Source: Corallococcus sp. AS-1-6
GTDB taxonomy: Bacteria > Myxococcota > Myxococcia > Myxococcales > Myxococcaceae
DNA length: 64,000 nucleotides
Assembly (NCBI RefSeq): GCF_020037015.1
Contig: NZ_JAIQDE010000004.1
Location: 1 to 64,000 of the forward strand
Reading direction: 5' to 3'
The translations under genes were made by a program, and so were the position numbers. Numbering within the stretch: the first letter of the stretch is position 1; each line of letters starts with the position of its first letter. Below the pieces are notes generated by a model, which saw only the letters and a program-made list of their open reading frames with translations, was not told the DNA's origin and made no database searches. Shown here piece after piece: positions 1-8,012 of this stretch.

Positions 1-59
1 CCCGCTGGGGGCTTCTTCTTGCGATGTCACCCCACCTCTATGCGGCTCGTAGGACTGCT

Positions 60-700
60 TATTCCGCGCAGACCTCCAGTCGGACTGGTCTCGGAGACCC
101 GAGGCCGGGGACCTCGTTCCGCCCAAGCCGGGGAGCTCTCCGGACGCTCGGACCGGTTCTGGTGCCCCGCAGCCGTGAGCAGTTGTTCCAACCGGGCAGC
201 GGAAGCCTGTCGGACCGGTGCTGGTGCACTGCGGCCGGGGACAGTTGGTCCACCTGGGCAGCGGAAACCTGTCGGACAGTCGGACCGGTTTGGGCTCACT
301 GCGGCCGGGGCGGTTGGTCCGACCGGGCAGCGGAAACCTGTCGGACACTCGGGCTGGTTTTGGCGCACCGCGGCCGGGGCGGTTGGTCCGACCGGGCAGC
401 GGAAACCTGTCGGACTGTCGGACAGGTTTGGGCGCTCCGTGGCTGGGGGCGTCGTTCCATCCGGGGCTGCGGAAGCCTGTCGGACTGTCGGACAGGTTTT
501 GGTGCTCCGTGGCTGGGGGCGTCGTTCCATCTGGGGCTGTCGGACTGTTGGACGGGTCTGGGCGCTCCTTGGCTGGAGGCAGTGTTCGTCTGGGGCCGCG
601 GAAACTTGTCGGACAGTCGGACAGGTTTGGGAACGCTGTCTCTGGATGGCTGCCTACCTCAGCCTGGCGGGGAAACTTGTTGGACTGTCGGACAGGTTTG
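60..700. repeat. Degenerate tandem array of ~70-bp hairpin-bearing units
   Basis: About ten head-to-tail units of 59-71 bp. The clearest begin at 199, 261, 330, 399, 469, 539, 598 and 669. Each unit begins near GCGGAAACCTGTC and holds an inverted repeat with 9-nt arms AAACCTGTC/GACAGGTTT around a 9-nt loop; 403-429 is perfect, and 265-291, 334-360, 473-499, 602-628 and 673-699 are variants. Inside the hairpin, TGTCGGAC is directly repeated. The units at 399-468 and 469-538 differ at only about 4 of 70 positions, and the outer units are more diverged. The unit length drifts between 69, 70 and 71, so no reading frame is kept. I therefore read it as a non-coding intergenic repeat. Its function is unknown. 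Confidence 0.85.
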
Positions 701-977
701 CCCGTTCCGGGTGGGGGGGCGCTGGGACGGCTGGCGATTCGCGGGCCGTAACCCCGGGGCTGTGGGGACCATGAGGGACGACTGGGGCAACGCGGTCCGG
801 GCCGGTGCGAAGTGCTCGGGGAGGGGGTCTGGGGCTGGGTGACGATTGCCATTTCCCGGGTGGCTTTCGTTGTGTCGTGCGGGGCCGGGCTGGATGGCCT
901 CGACACGTGCTGGTGCGGTTCTTTGTCGTGCGGCGCTTTCGTTCGGCGGCCGTGCGCCAACTTCTGGAGGAACGCGG
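701..977. other. Gene-free stretch between repeat array and SDR operon
   Basis: Nothing coding is convincing here. The stretch should hold the promoter of the SDR-lysZ-lysK operon, but I could not pick a -35/-10 pair with confidence. A ribosome binding site, CTGGAGGA, lies at about 964-971 just before the SDR start. Confidence 0.5.
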
Positions 978-1754
978 ATGGAACTGGGACTCGCCAACAA
1001 GGTCGCGCTCGTCGCTGGTGGCTCCAGCGGGCTGGGACTCGCCGTCGCGGAGGAACTGGCGAAGGAGGGCGCGCATGTCGCCATTGGCGCTCGGGACACG
1101 GACCGGTTGGCCCAGGCGGAGGCCCGGCTCAAGTCCGTGGCCCGGGGCGGCCGGATCATGGCGACTCGTGTGGACGTGAAGGACGACGCGGACGTGCGCC
1201 GCTGGGTGGAGGACGTGGCCGCGAAGCTGGGCGCGCTGCACGTCGTTGTCACCAACAGCGGGGGACCTCCTCCCGGCCCGGCCTCCTCCTTTGGCGTGGA
1301 CGCGTACCGGAACGCGACGGACGCGGTGCTGCTGCCGCCCATCTCCCTGGCGCTCGCGGCGCTGCCCCACCTGAAGAAGGCCGGATGGGGACGCGTGCTG
1401 TTCATCACCTCGGAGACCGTGCACCGGCCCGTGGCCCGCTTCGCGCTGTCCGGCTTCGCTCGCATGGGCATCGTCGGCTTCTCCGCCGCGCTGGTGCAGG
1501 AGCTGGGCGACGCCGGCATCACCGTCAACGTGCTGGCGCCGGGCTACATGCGCACGCCTCCGGTGGAGCGCACCGCCGGCAACGCGGGTGACGTGGAGGC
1601 GGGGCTTCGCGCCATGGGCGCGCACATCCCGCTCAAGCGCGTGGGGCTCCCGGAGGAGTTCGCCGCCGCCGCGGTGTTCCTCGCCAGCGAGCGCGCCTCC
1701 TTCATCACCGGCACCGTGCAGCTCGTGGACGGTGGCGCGAGCGTCATCGGATGA
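978..1754 (+). CDS. Atypical short-chain dehydrogenase/reductase (SDR) family protein
   Basis: 258 residues, the usual length for a classical SDR. The ATG at 978 has a good GGAGGA ribosome binding site about 7 nt upstream. The nucleotide-binding glycine motif is present as GGSSGLG near residues 14-20, and the NAG-like motif of strand beta4 reads TNSGGPP. The catalytic part is degenerate: after the conserved Ser (ITSE), the YxxxK site reads FALSG, so both the catalytic Tyr and Lys appear to be replaced. This matches a known subgroup of beta-ketoacyl-ACP-reductase-like SDRs that lack the standard tetrad. The stop overlaps the next gene's start (ATGA), so it is translationally coupled to the LysZ-like kinase. 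Its substrate is unknown. NAD(P) binding is likely, but normal SDR chemistry is doubtful. Confidence 0.85.
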   Translation: MELGLANKVALVAGGSSGLGLAVAEELAKEGAHVAIGARDTDRLAQAEARLKSVARGGRIMATRVDVKDDADVRRWVEDVAAKLGALHVVVTNSGGPPPGPASSFGVDAYRNATDAVLLPPISLALAALPHLKKAGWGRVLFITSETVHRPVARFALSGFARMGIVGFSAALVQELGDAGITVNVLAPGYMRTPPVERTAGNAGDVEAGLRAMGAHIPLKRVGLPEEFAAAAVFLASERASFITGTVQLVDGGASVIG

Positions 1755-2620
1755 GCGCCACCTCCGCCGCCCCGTCCCGCCGTCCCGTCGTCGTGAAGAT
1801 TGGCGGCGCGGCGGGCGTGGACCTGGAGAATGTCTGCGCGGACGTCGTGGAGCTCGTCCGCCAGGGCGAGCGCGTCGTCGTCGTCAACGGCGGTTCGGAG
1901 GCCGGGGAGCGGCTGCTGGGCTCGCTGGGCCTGGAGCGCCCGGAGGCCACCACCGCGAACGGCAACGTCGTGCGCCTCACCTACGCGCCCACGCTCCGCG
2001 CGCTCACCATGGCGTGGGTGGGCGAGGTCAACAAGGCCGTGGTGCTCGCGCTGCTCGCGAAGGGCGTCACCGCGCTGGGCCTGTGCGGCGCGGACGGCCG
2101 CGTGCTCACCGCTCGCAGGCGGCCACCGCTCAAGCTGCAGGACCCCGGCGGACGGATGCGCATCGACCGCGAGCACCTGGCCGGTGAGGTCTCCTCGGTG
2201 AACTCGGCGCTCCTGGGGACGCTGCTGGAGGGCGGCTACGTGCCCGTCGTGTGCCCTCCCGCGGTGACGGAGGACGGCGTGCTCGTGAACGTGGACGCGG
2301 ACCACGTGGCGTCGTCCATCGCGGCGGCGCTGGGCGCGAGGGCCCTGGTCATCCTCTCCAACGTGCCGGGGCTGCTGGCGGATCCGAAGGACCCTGCCTC
2401 GCTGGTGCGCTCGAGCGACGACGTGGAGGGCTGCATGCCGCTCGCGGGCGGTCGCATGCGCTACAAGCTGGAGGCCGTGCGCCGGGCGCTGCTGGGCGGC
2501 GTCCCGACCGCGTACGTGAGCGCGTCGCGCGTGGCGCGGCCGGTGTTCTCCGCGCTGGAGGAGGCGGGCGGTACGAAGTTCACCCTTCGCGAGGGAGGCA
2601 GGGCGGATGCGGACGCGTGA
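1751..2620 (+). CDS. lysZ: Amino-acid kinase of the LysZ type ([LysW]-aminoadipate/glutamate kinase)
   Basis: 289 residues of the acetylglutamate-kinase fold. The N-terminal VVKIGGAAGVD, the NGGSEAGE loop, NADADH-like VNVDADH and the C-terminal GRMRYKLEAV block match the LysZ branch, which phosphorylates the side-chain carboxylate of aminoadipate or glutamate bound to the carrier protein LysW, better than free N-acetylglutamate kinase (ArgB). Overlap with the SDR upstream (4 nt) and with the LysK-like hydrolase downstream (14 nt) indicates one operon. Having LysK as partner supports the LysW-dependent reading. No LysW, LysX, LysY or LysJ gene lies in this window, so it cannot be decided here whether lysine or arginine is made. 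ArgB remains the alternative. Confidence 0.8.
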   Translation: MSATSAAPSRRPVVVKIGGAAGVDLENVCADVVELVRQGERVVVVNGGSEAGERLLGSLGLERPEATTANGNVVRLTYAPTLRALTMAWVGEVNKAVVLALLAKGVTALGLCGADGRVLTARRRPPLKLQDPGGRMRIDREHLAGEVSSVNSALLGTLLEGGYVPVVCPPAVTEDGVLVNVDADHVASSIAAALGARALVILSNVPGLLADPKDPASLVRSSDDVEGCMPLAGGRMRYKLEAVRRALLGGVPTAYVSASRVARPVFSALEEAGGTKFTLREGGRADADA

Positions 2621-3683
2621 GCCAGGCGTCGACTTGTTGCGGTGGATGGTGGAGCAGTACAGCCCCAGCCACCAGGAGGACTCCTTCGCCGGAGCGCTGG
2701 TGGAGCGGCTGGGCACACGCGGCTGGCGGGCGCACACCGACGCCGTGGGCAACGCCGTCGCCCGCTACGGTGACGGGGACACCGTCATCGCGTTCCTGGG
2801 CCACATCGACACCGTGCCCGGGGAGGTGCCCGTGCGGCTGGAGGGGCAGAAGCTCTACGGCCGGGGCGCGGTGGACGCCAAGGGGCCGCTGTGCGCGTTC
2901 ATCGAAGCCGTGGAGCTGCTGGACGACGCGGAGCGCGCCGGCAAGCAGTTCCTGCTCCTGGGCTGCGTGGAGGAGGAGGTCGCCATCACCCGCGGCGCCC
3001 TGCACGTGCGCGACCAGTACGCCCCGGACTTCGTCATCAACGGCGAGCCCAGCGGCGCGCACGCGGTGACAATCGGCTACAAGGGGCTGCTGCGCCTGGA
3101 CCTGGAGCACCGCGCCGGCCGCCGCCACACCGCGAGCCGCGACTACCGCGCCGCCGCCGAGCACGTCATCGACGCGTGGAACGCGCTCAAGCGCCTGTGT
3201 GACGACTGGAACCGCGAGCGCCCGTCCCTCTTCGAGCAGAACCTCCCCTCCCTCAACGCCTTCCACACCGGCGCCACGGAGACGGAGGAGTGGGCCACGG
3301 CCGCCGTGAGCATCCGCACCGGCCCGTCCACGGACACCGACGCGCTGCTCGCGGCGCTGGCCACCGTGCCCACCGTGACGGTGCGCACCGTGGCGCGGAA
3401 GAGCGCCGTGTCCACGAACGGCAACGACGCGCTCTCCCGCGTCTTCAAGCAGGCCATCCGCGAGCGCGGCGTGAAGCCCACGCTGCGCCTGAAGACGGGC
3501 ACGTCCGACTGGAACACCGTGGCCTCCGCGTGGGCCGTGCCCACCGTGGCGTACGGCCCCGGCGACGCGGCGTTGGACCACACGCCCCACGAGCACATCG
3601 ACCTGCCGGAGTACGAGGAGGGCGTCGCGGTGCTCGCGCGCGTGCTGGCGCTGCTGCCCGTGAAGGGGGCCGCGGGGGGCTGA
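2607..3683 (+). CDS. lysK: M20-family [LysW]-lysine/ornithine hydrolase
   Basis: 358 residues, the normal length of LysK. It is a zinc peptidase of family M20 that would release lysine or ornithine from the carrier LysW in the last step of the LysW pathway. Visible metal-site motifs are GHIDTVPGE (first His/Asp), GRGAVDAKGP (bridging Asp), the EEE triplet of GCVEEEVA with the general base and ligand Glu, NGEPSG, and HTPHEHID near the C terminus for the last His ligand. The dimerisation domain sits between about residues 160 and 260. The start overlaps the end of the kinase gene by 14 nt. The stop lies 4 bp before the stop of the convergent MFS gene. Confidence 0.85.
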   Translation: MRTREPGVDLLRWMVEQYSPSHQEDSFAGALVERLGTRGWRAHTDAVGNAVARYGDGDTVIAFLGHIDTVPGEVPVRLEGQKLYGRGAVDAKGPLCAFIEAVELLDDAERAGKQFLLLGCVEEEVAITRGALHVRDQYAPDFVINGEPSGAHAVTIGYKGLLRLDLEHRAGRRHTASRDYRAAAEHVIDAWNALKRLCDDWNRERPSLFEQNLPSLNAFHTGATETEEWATAAVSIRTGPSTDTDALLAALATVPTVTVRTVARKSAVSTNGNDALSRVFKQAIRERGVKPTLRLKTGTSDWNTVASAWAVPTVAYGPGDAALDHTPHEHIDLPEYEEGVAVLARVLALLPVKGAAGG

Positions 3684-3687
3684 AGGC

Positions 3688-4923
3688 TCAGGTGCCCAGC
3701 GCGGCCAGGCCCCTGGCGCGCAGGGTCCGCATCCCCACCACGATGCCGAAGAAGAGCAGGGCGCAGCCCGCGGTGATGGGCCGCACGCCCACCCGGTCCG
3801 ACAGCGCGCCCTGGCCCCAGACGCCCAGGATGTAGCCCGCGTTCACCAGGAGCAGGAACAGGCTGCTCACGCGCGCCTGCAGCTCCGGCGGCGTGCGCGC
3901 CTGACACACCGTCTTCAGGCCGGTGAAGGCGACCAGGTACACCGCGCCCAGGATGAACAGCGTCACCAGGGCCACCGGCAGCGTGGGGGAGAGCCAGTAC
4001 GCGGCGGAGCACAGCCCCACCAGCAGCAACGACGTCTCCAGGAAGGCCCGCCGCCCCATCCGCGCGGCGAGCGCGCCGGAGCCGAACGCCGCGATGACCG
4101 CGCCCGTCCCCTGCGCCGTGAGCAGCATGGACGTGGTGGTCGCGTCCCCGCCCAGCACCTTCAGCGCGAACACCGGCACCAGCCCCACGAAGGGGGAGAT
4201 TAGCAGCCCCACCAGCGCGCCGGAGCCCAGCGCGAGCGCGATGCCCGGGTCCGTCCACGCCAGCCGCACGCCGCGCATGATGCCGGCCCACAGCGCCTCG
4301 GCCTTGGGAGGCAGGGTGCTGGCCGCGCCGCGCATGCCCGCGAGCGCCAGCAGCACGGCGAGGAAGGACAGCGTGTTGACGAACAGCGCCCCGGCGATGC
4401 CCACCTTCGTCAGCACGAGCGCGGCCAGCACGGGGCCGATGATGCGGCCCAGGTTGAACTGCGCCGAGTCCAGGCTGAGCGCGTTGTGCAGGTCCTCCGG
4501 CGGCACCACGGCCACGGTGAGCGCCGTGGCGCAGGGGATGACCAGCGTGCTGAACGCGCCGTTGAGCAGCGAGATGGCCGCCACCCACGGCACCGACAGG
4601 TTGTTCGTCCCGGCCAGCACCGTCAGCAGCGCGGCGAGCAGGGCCTGGACGCAGATGCACACGGCCATGAAGGTGCGCCGGTCGAAGCGGTCCGCGAGCG
4701 CGCCGCCCAGGGGCGCGAGCACCAGCGAGGGCAGGTGCGTCAGCGCGGCGACGCCGCCCGTCCAGGCGGCCTGGCCCGTCACCTGCGTGACGTAGACCCC
4801 CAGCGACACGGACTCCATCCACGTGCCGATGTTGGACACGAGCGTGCCCAACCACAGAAGGGTGAAGTCGCGATGGGACAGGGCCCGGGCGGAGCCCGAA
4901 CGGGAGAACAGGGAGGTGGCCAC
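3688..4923 (-). CDS. MFS transporter (DUF/enterobactin-exporter-like, 12 TM)
   Basis: 411 residues with about 12 hydrophobic segments. The start is a GTG at 4923-4921 preceded by GAAGGAG. The motif GGALADRFDRRTFM after the second helix is the major-facilitator A motif, and DLHNALSLDSAQFNLGRI is the block typical of the EntS/MFS_3 branch of drug and siderophore exporters. It lies in the inner membrane and probably exports a small hydrophobic or amphiphilic compound by proton antiport; the substrate cannot be told. It is divergent from the pseudouridine synthase gene across about 100 bp. Confidence 0.88.
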   Translation of the reverse strand: MATSLFSRSGSARALSHRDFTLLWLGTLVSNIGTWMESVSLGVYVTQVTGQAAWTGGVAALTHLPSLVLAPLGGALADRFDRRTFMAVCICVQALLAALLTVLAGTNNLSVPWVAAISLLNGAFSTLVIPCATALTVAVVPPEDLHNALSLDSAQFNLGRIIGPVLAALVLTKVGIAGALFVNTLSFLAVLLALAGMRGAASTLPPKAEALWAGIMRGVRLAWTDPGIALALGSGALVGLLISPFVGLVPVFALKVLGGDATTTSMLLTAQGTGAVIAAFGSGALAARMGRRAFLETSLLLVGLCSAAYWLSPTLPVALVTLFILGAVYLVAFTGLKTVCQARTPPELQARVSSLFLLLVNAGYILGVWGQGALSDRVGVRPITAGCALLFFGIVVGMRTLRARGLAALGT

Positions 4924-5022
4924 GGAGACACTCCTTCTACAGCGCGCCCCTGACGCGTGCTCGGTGGGCGCACGCCTACACGGTGGTTGACTCCCTGGCC
5001 GCCATGGGAGACGGGGAAAGCC

Positions 5023-5949
5023 ATGACGCGGCACAAGGTTCTCGTGGTTCCCCGGGAGATTGCCGGCGAGCGGCTCGACCGGTTCCTGACGAAGCACGTC
5101 CCGGGCCTCACGCCGGAGCGGGCCCGGGCGTTGCTGGACGCGGGCCGGGTGCGCATCCGGGGCAAGAAGGCGCAGGCCACGCGCAAGCTGTGGGGCGGCG
5201 AGGAGCTCACCCTGGAGACGCCGGAGCCCCGGCCGTCGCCGCATGCCTCGCGGGAGGGGCCGGAGCTGCCGGTGCTGTACGACGACGCGGCGCTCGTCAT
5301 CGTGGCGAAGCCGCCGGGGCTGGTGGTGGAGCCGGAGGGGCGGGCGGCGTCGGTGGTGGGGCTGCTCGCGGCGCGGTGCCCGCCCTTCGACGTGGAGGGC
5401 GTGGCCCAGCCGGGCGTGGTGCACCGGTTGGACCGCGAGACGAGCGGATGTCTGGCATTGGCCCGGACGGATGACGCGGTGGCGGCGCTCTTGAAGGCGT
5501 TCCAGGAGAAGCGCGTGGACAAGCGCTACCAGACGCTGGTGCTGGGCCGCCCGCCGGACACGGGGCACCTGGAGGGGCCGTACGCGAGGGACCCGAAGGA
5601 TCCGCGCCGCTTCACGACCCGCGTGCCCTCCGCGCGCCGGGCGGCGCTGACGTTCACGGTGCGCGAGCGGTTCCGGGAGGGGGCGCTCCTGGACATCGAC
5701 CTGGACACCGGGCGCACGCATCAGATCCGCGTGCAGTTGTCGGAGGCCGGGTTCCCGGTGCTGGGGGACTCGCTCTATGGCCCGGAGGAGGCGCGCAGGC
5801 ACCCGGCGGCGCTCGCGGTGGGGCGTCAGGCCCTGCACGCGTGGCGGCTGGAGGTGCCGTCCTCCGCGACGGGACAGCTCATCCAGGTGGAGTCACCGCC
5901 GCCGGAGGACTTCCAGCGGGGGCTCACGGTGCTGCGCGGGGTCGCCTGA
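5023..5949 (+). CDS. RluA/RluD-family 23S rRNA pseudouridine synthase
   Basis: 308 residues. An S4-type RNA-binding domain (about residues 14-60, with LDRFLTKHVPGL) precedes the pseudouridine synthase domain. The catalytic motif HRLDRETSG (about residues 133-141) holds the essential Asp, and RTHQIRVQL is the second family signature. The family isomerises uridines in 23S rRNA or tRNA; the exact site cannot be assigned from sequence alone. The ATG at 5023 follows a GGGGAAAG ribosome binding site. Upstream in-frame sequence exists but carries no better start. Confidence 0.92.
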   Translation: MTRHKVLVVPREIAGERLDRFLTKHVPGLTPERARALLDAGRVRIRGKKAQATRKLWGGEELTLETPEPRPSPHASREGPELPVLYDDAALVIVAKPPGLVVEPEGRAASVVGLLAARCPPFDVEGVAQPGVVHRLDRETSGCLALARTDDAVAALLKAFQEKRVDKRYQTLVLGRPPDTGHLEGPYARDPKDPRRFTTRVPSARRAALTFTVRERFREGALLDIDLDTGRTHQIRVQLSEAGFPVLGDSLYGPEEARRHPAALAVGRQALHAWRLEVPSSATGQLIQVESPPPEDFQRGLTVLRGVA

Positions 5950-5985
5950 TACCGTCCGGGCACCGGGCGGATCAGGGCGGCACGC

Positions 5986-6264
5986 TCACCGGGTGTCGTC
6001 CTCGGCGTCGGGCTCGGGCGGCTCCAGACGGGCCTGCCGTTCACTGGCCTCCCAGGAGGCCTCGGCGTCACCGGCGTGCACGCGGGCTGCGGCCGCGTCG
6101 TCCTGGTCTCCGGTCCACGTGGTGTGCCCGCCCGCGAAGCCCTCCAGGGGCCGAGCGCCGCGACGCGACTCCACCTCCAGGTCCTTCTGCTCCTGCTCGC
6201 GCAGCCGCTCGCGCTCCTGCTCCCGTTCATGCTCGTGCTGCTGCTCGAGAATCCTGTCCGCCAT
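5986..6264 (-). CDS. Small highly charged hypothetical protein
   Basis: 92 residues. Residues 5-35 are almost entirely Glu, Gln, Arg and Lys with heptad-like spacing (REQERERLREQEQK), suggesting a helical or coiled-coil segment; the remainder is acidic and probably disordered. An AGGAGGTG ribosome binding site 8 nt before the ATG at 6264 supports real translation. No signal peptide or known domain. It is convergent with the pseudouridine synthase gene and divergent from the gene at 6432. Confidence 0.65.
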   Translation of the reverse strand: MADRILEQQHEHEREQERERLREQEQKDLEVESRRGARPLEGFAGGHTTWTGDQDDAAAARVHAGDAEASWEASERQARLEPPEPDAEDDTR

Positions 6265-6431
6265 CGCGCCTCACCTCCTGCCCCAAGGTGGGGTGCGTCC
6301 GCGCGGGGCGGCAGGGGGCGGCGGGCCCTCCGTGCACGGCCGCATGCCTGGCGTGCGGTCGGCGGCACGGGCGTCCCACGGAGTACGCTGGAGGAGCCCG
6401 TGGGAGCCGGGCCTCTGGAGGAACGCGGCGC

Positions 6432-7472
6432 ATGAACGCAGGAGTCTCCATCGTCGCCGATGACACGCGGAGCTGGGGAATGGAGACCCCGGGCCCTGGC
6501 CTGCTGCTGCACGTCCCCGCCGCGGGCCGCTGGGCGCAACGGCCCGCCATGCACCTGGACGCGGCTCCCGGCTACCGCCTCCGGCTGCGCGGCATGCGAC
6601 AGACGCTGCTCTGGACCCGCATCGACTCCTACTGGGACCGCGCCGTCTTCCTCCGGGGAACGGCCCTCTTCCCCCAGGTCCTGCCGCCCCTGTCCGCGCC
6701 CGAGGTCCGGGCCGTGGAGGCCGCGTCCGGCACCGGGCCCTGGTGGGAGGCCTGGGCCTGGCGGGTGGCGCGTGCGCTCGTGGAGGCTCCGCTGCCGGTG
6801 CTCCACGCCGGCTCCTGGTGTCTGCGCCCCGTGCGCGCCATCGCCGCGGAGCAGGCGGAGCGGCATCCCGTCTCCCCCATGGAGTGGGGCTTCGGTCAGC
6901 CGCCCCTGCCGCCGCACTCGCTCTCCGCGGTGACGCGGTTCCTCACGGCCTGGAAGGAGGACTGGTGGGAGTCGCTCCCCGAGCAGCGGCCGGGCGCCGT
7001 GCTCGCGCTTCGCGTGCCCTCGTCGCCGGAGGATGGACGCGTGAAGAGCTGGCGCAAGCGCGCACGGGACGGGACGTTGCCGCCCGTGCTGCTGCTGTAC
7101 GTGGACATCCTCGCGAAGTGGCTGGTGCTGGATGGTCATGACCGGCTGCACGCGGCGCTGCTCGAAGGCGTGGAGCCTCCGCTGCTGGGCTTGTGGCCCT
7201 TCGTCACCCCGCCGCGTCCCGCGAGCGCCGTGCGCGAGGAGGGCGCCCTGTTCAGCGCGGAGTTCCAACTGCGCGCGGGCGCGACGCCAGAGACCGTCGA
7301 CCGCGTCAACCGCATGCTGGTGCACAGCTTCACCCCCGACCCCAGGGGGACCGTCTCGCGCGCCTGGCCCATCCCGGGGGGACGCGAGACCTGGCGCGAG
7401 GAGGTCACCACCCGGCGCCGCAGGGGCTGGCTCCCGCCGCTGGAGGACAACGCCCTGGACTGGCTCACGTAG
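6432..7472 (+). CDS. Hypothetical protein with ParB/sulfiredoxin-like motif
   Basis: 346 residues, soluble, Trp-rich and with no signal peptide. The only recognisable signature is VDILAKWLVLDGHDRLHAAL (about residues 222-241), which resembles the DGHHR box of the ParB/sulfiredoxin nucleotide-binding fold. The rest, including a C terminus rich in Arg and Trp, matches nothing I know. The start is supported by GGAGGAACGC directly upstream. The GNAT gene begins 10 bp after the stop, so the two are probably co-transcribed. A role in DNA partition is not implied by the short motif. Confidence 0.75.
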   Translation: MNAGVSIVADDTRSWGMETPGPGLLLHVPAAGRWAQRPAMHLDAAPGYRLRLRGMRQTLLWTRIDSYWDRAVFLRGTALFPQVLPPLSAPEVRAVEAASGTGPWWEAWAWRVARALVEAPLPVLHAGSWCLRPVRAIAAEQAERHPVSPMEWGFGQPPLPPHSLSAVTRFLTAWKEDWWESLPEQRPGAVLALRVPSSPEDGRVKSWRKRARDGTLPPVLLLYVDILAKWLVLDGHDRLHAALLEGVEPPLLGLWPFVTPPRPASAVREEGALFSAEFQLRAGATPETVDRVNRMLVHSFTPDPRGTVSRAWPIPGGRETWREEVTTRRRRGWLPPLEDNALDWLT

Positions 7473-7482
7473 ACTGCCCGGC

Positions 7483-8004
7483 ATGCTTCGTCCGCACTTC
7501 GAACGCCAGACCACCGGCCGGCTGCTGCTCCGCGCCATCCGCGAAGACGACCTGGACGCGGTCTTCGCCCTCCATTCGGACCCCACGACGAACCAGTTCA
7601 GCCGCCGTGGCTACATGCAGACGCTGGACGACGCGCGGCGGATCATGGGCCTCTGGCTGGAGGACTGGGCGCGCGAGGGCGTGGGGTACTGGCTGGTGGA
7701 GCGGCTGGAGGCGCCCGGCGTCGTCGTGGGCCTGGGCGGCCTGCGCCACAAGGAGCTGGAGGGCCAGCGCGTGCTCAACCTCGCCTACCGCTTCGTGCCC
7801 CAGACCTGGGGCTCCGGGTACGCCACGGAGGTGTCCCGCGTCGCGCTGGCGCTGGCGGCCCGGCACCTGCCGCACGTGCCCCTCGTCGCCATCATCCACC
7901 CGGAGAACGCCGCGTCCCTCCGCGTGGCGGAGCGGCTGGGGATGCACCTGGACCGCCACGTCACCGAGGACGGCATCCCGAACCGCGTGTATGTGATTCG
8001 CTGA
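7483..8004 (+). CDS. GNAT-family N-acetyltransferase (RimJ/RimL-like)
   Basis: 173 residues, the expected length. N-terminal TTGRLLLRAIREDDLDAVF is the usual beta1-alpha1 of the RimJ/RimL group. PQTWGSGYATE provides the acetyl-CoA pyrophosphate loop (Q/RxxGxG/A region). HPENAASLRVAERLGM is the C-terminal helix motif of this branch. It would move acetyl from acetyl-CoA to an amine, either a protein N terminus or a small molecule; the acceptor is unknown. It follows the gene at 6432 by 10 bp and probably shares its transcript. Confidence 0.88.
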   Translation: MLRPHFERQTTGRLLLRAIREDDLDAVFALHSDPTTNQFSRRGYMQTLDDARRIMGLWLEDWAREGVGYWLVERLEAPGVVVGLGGLRHKELEGQRVLNLAYRFVPQTWGSGYATEVSRVALALAARHLPHVPLVAIIHPENAASLRVAERLGMHLDRHVTEDGIPNRVYVIR

Positions 8005-8012
8005 CGCTCGCG

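Noticed and set aside
60-700. CRISPR array
   Set aside because: The parts between the short hairpins are themselves repeated and no unique spacers exist; repeats are too diverged and no cas genes are in the window.
19-842. Several long open frames on both strands across the hairpin array, giving repetitive proteins
   Set aside because: The unit length drifts between 59 and 71 bp so the frame changes from unit to unit; no ribosome binding site; all frames are open because of high GC and repeat content.
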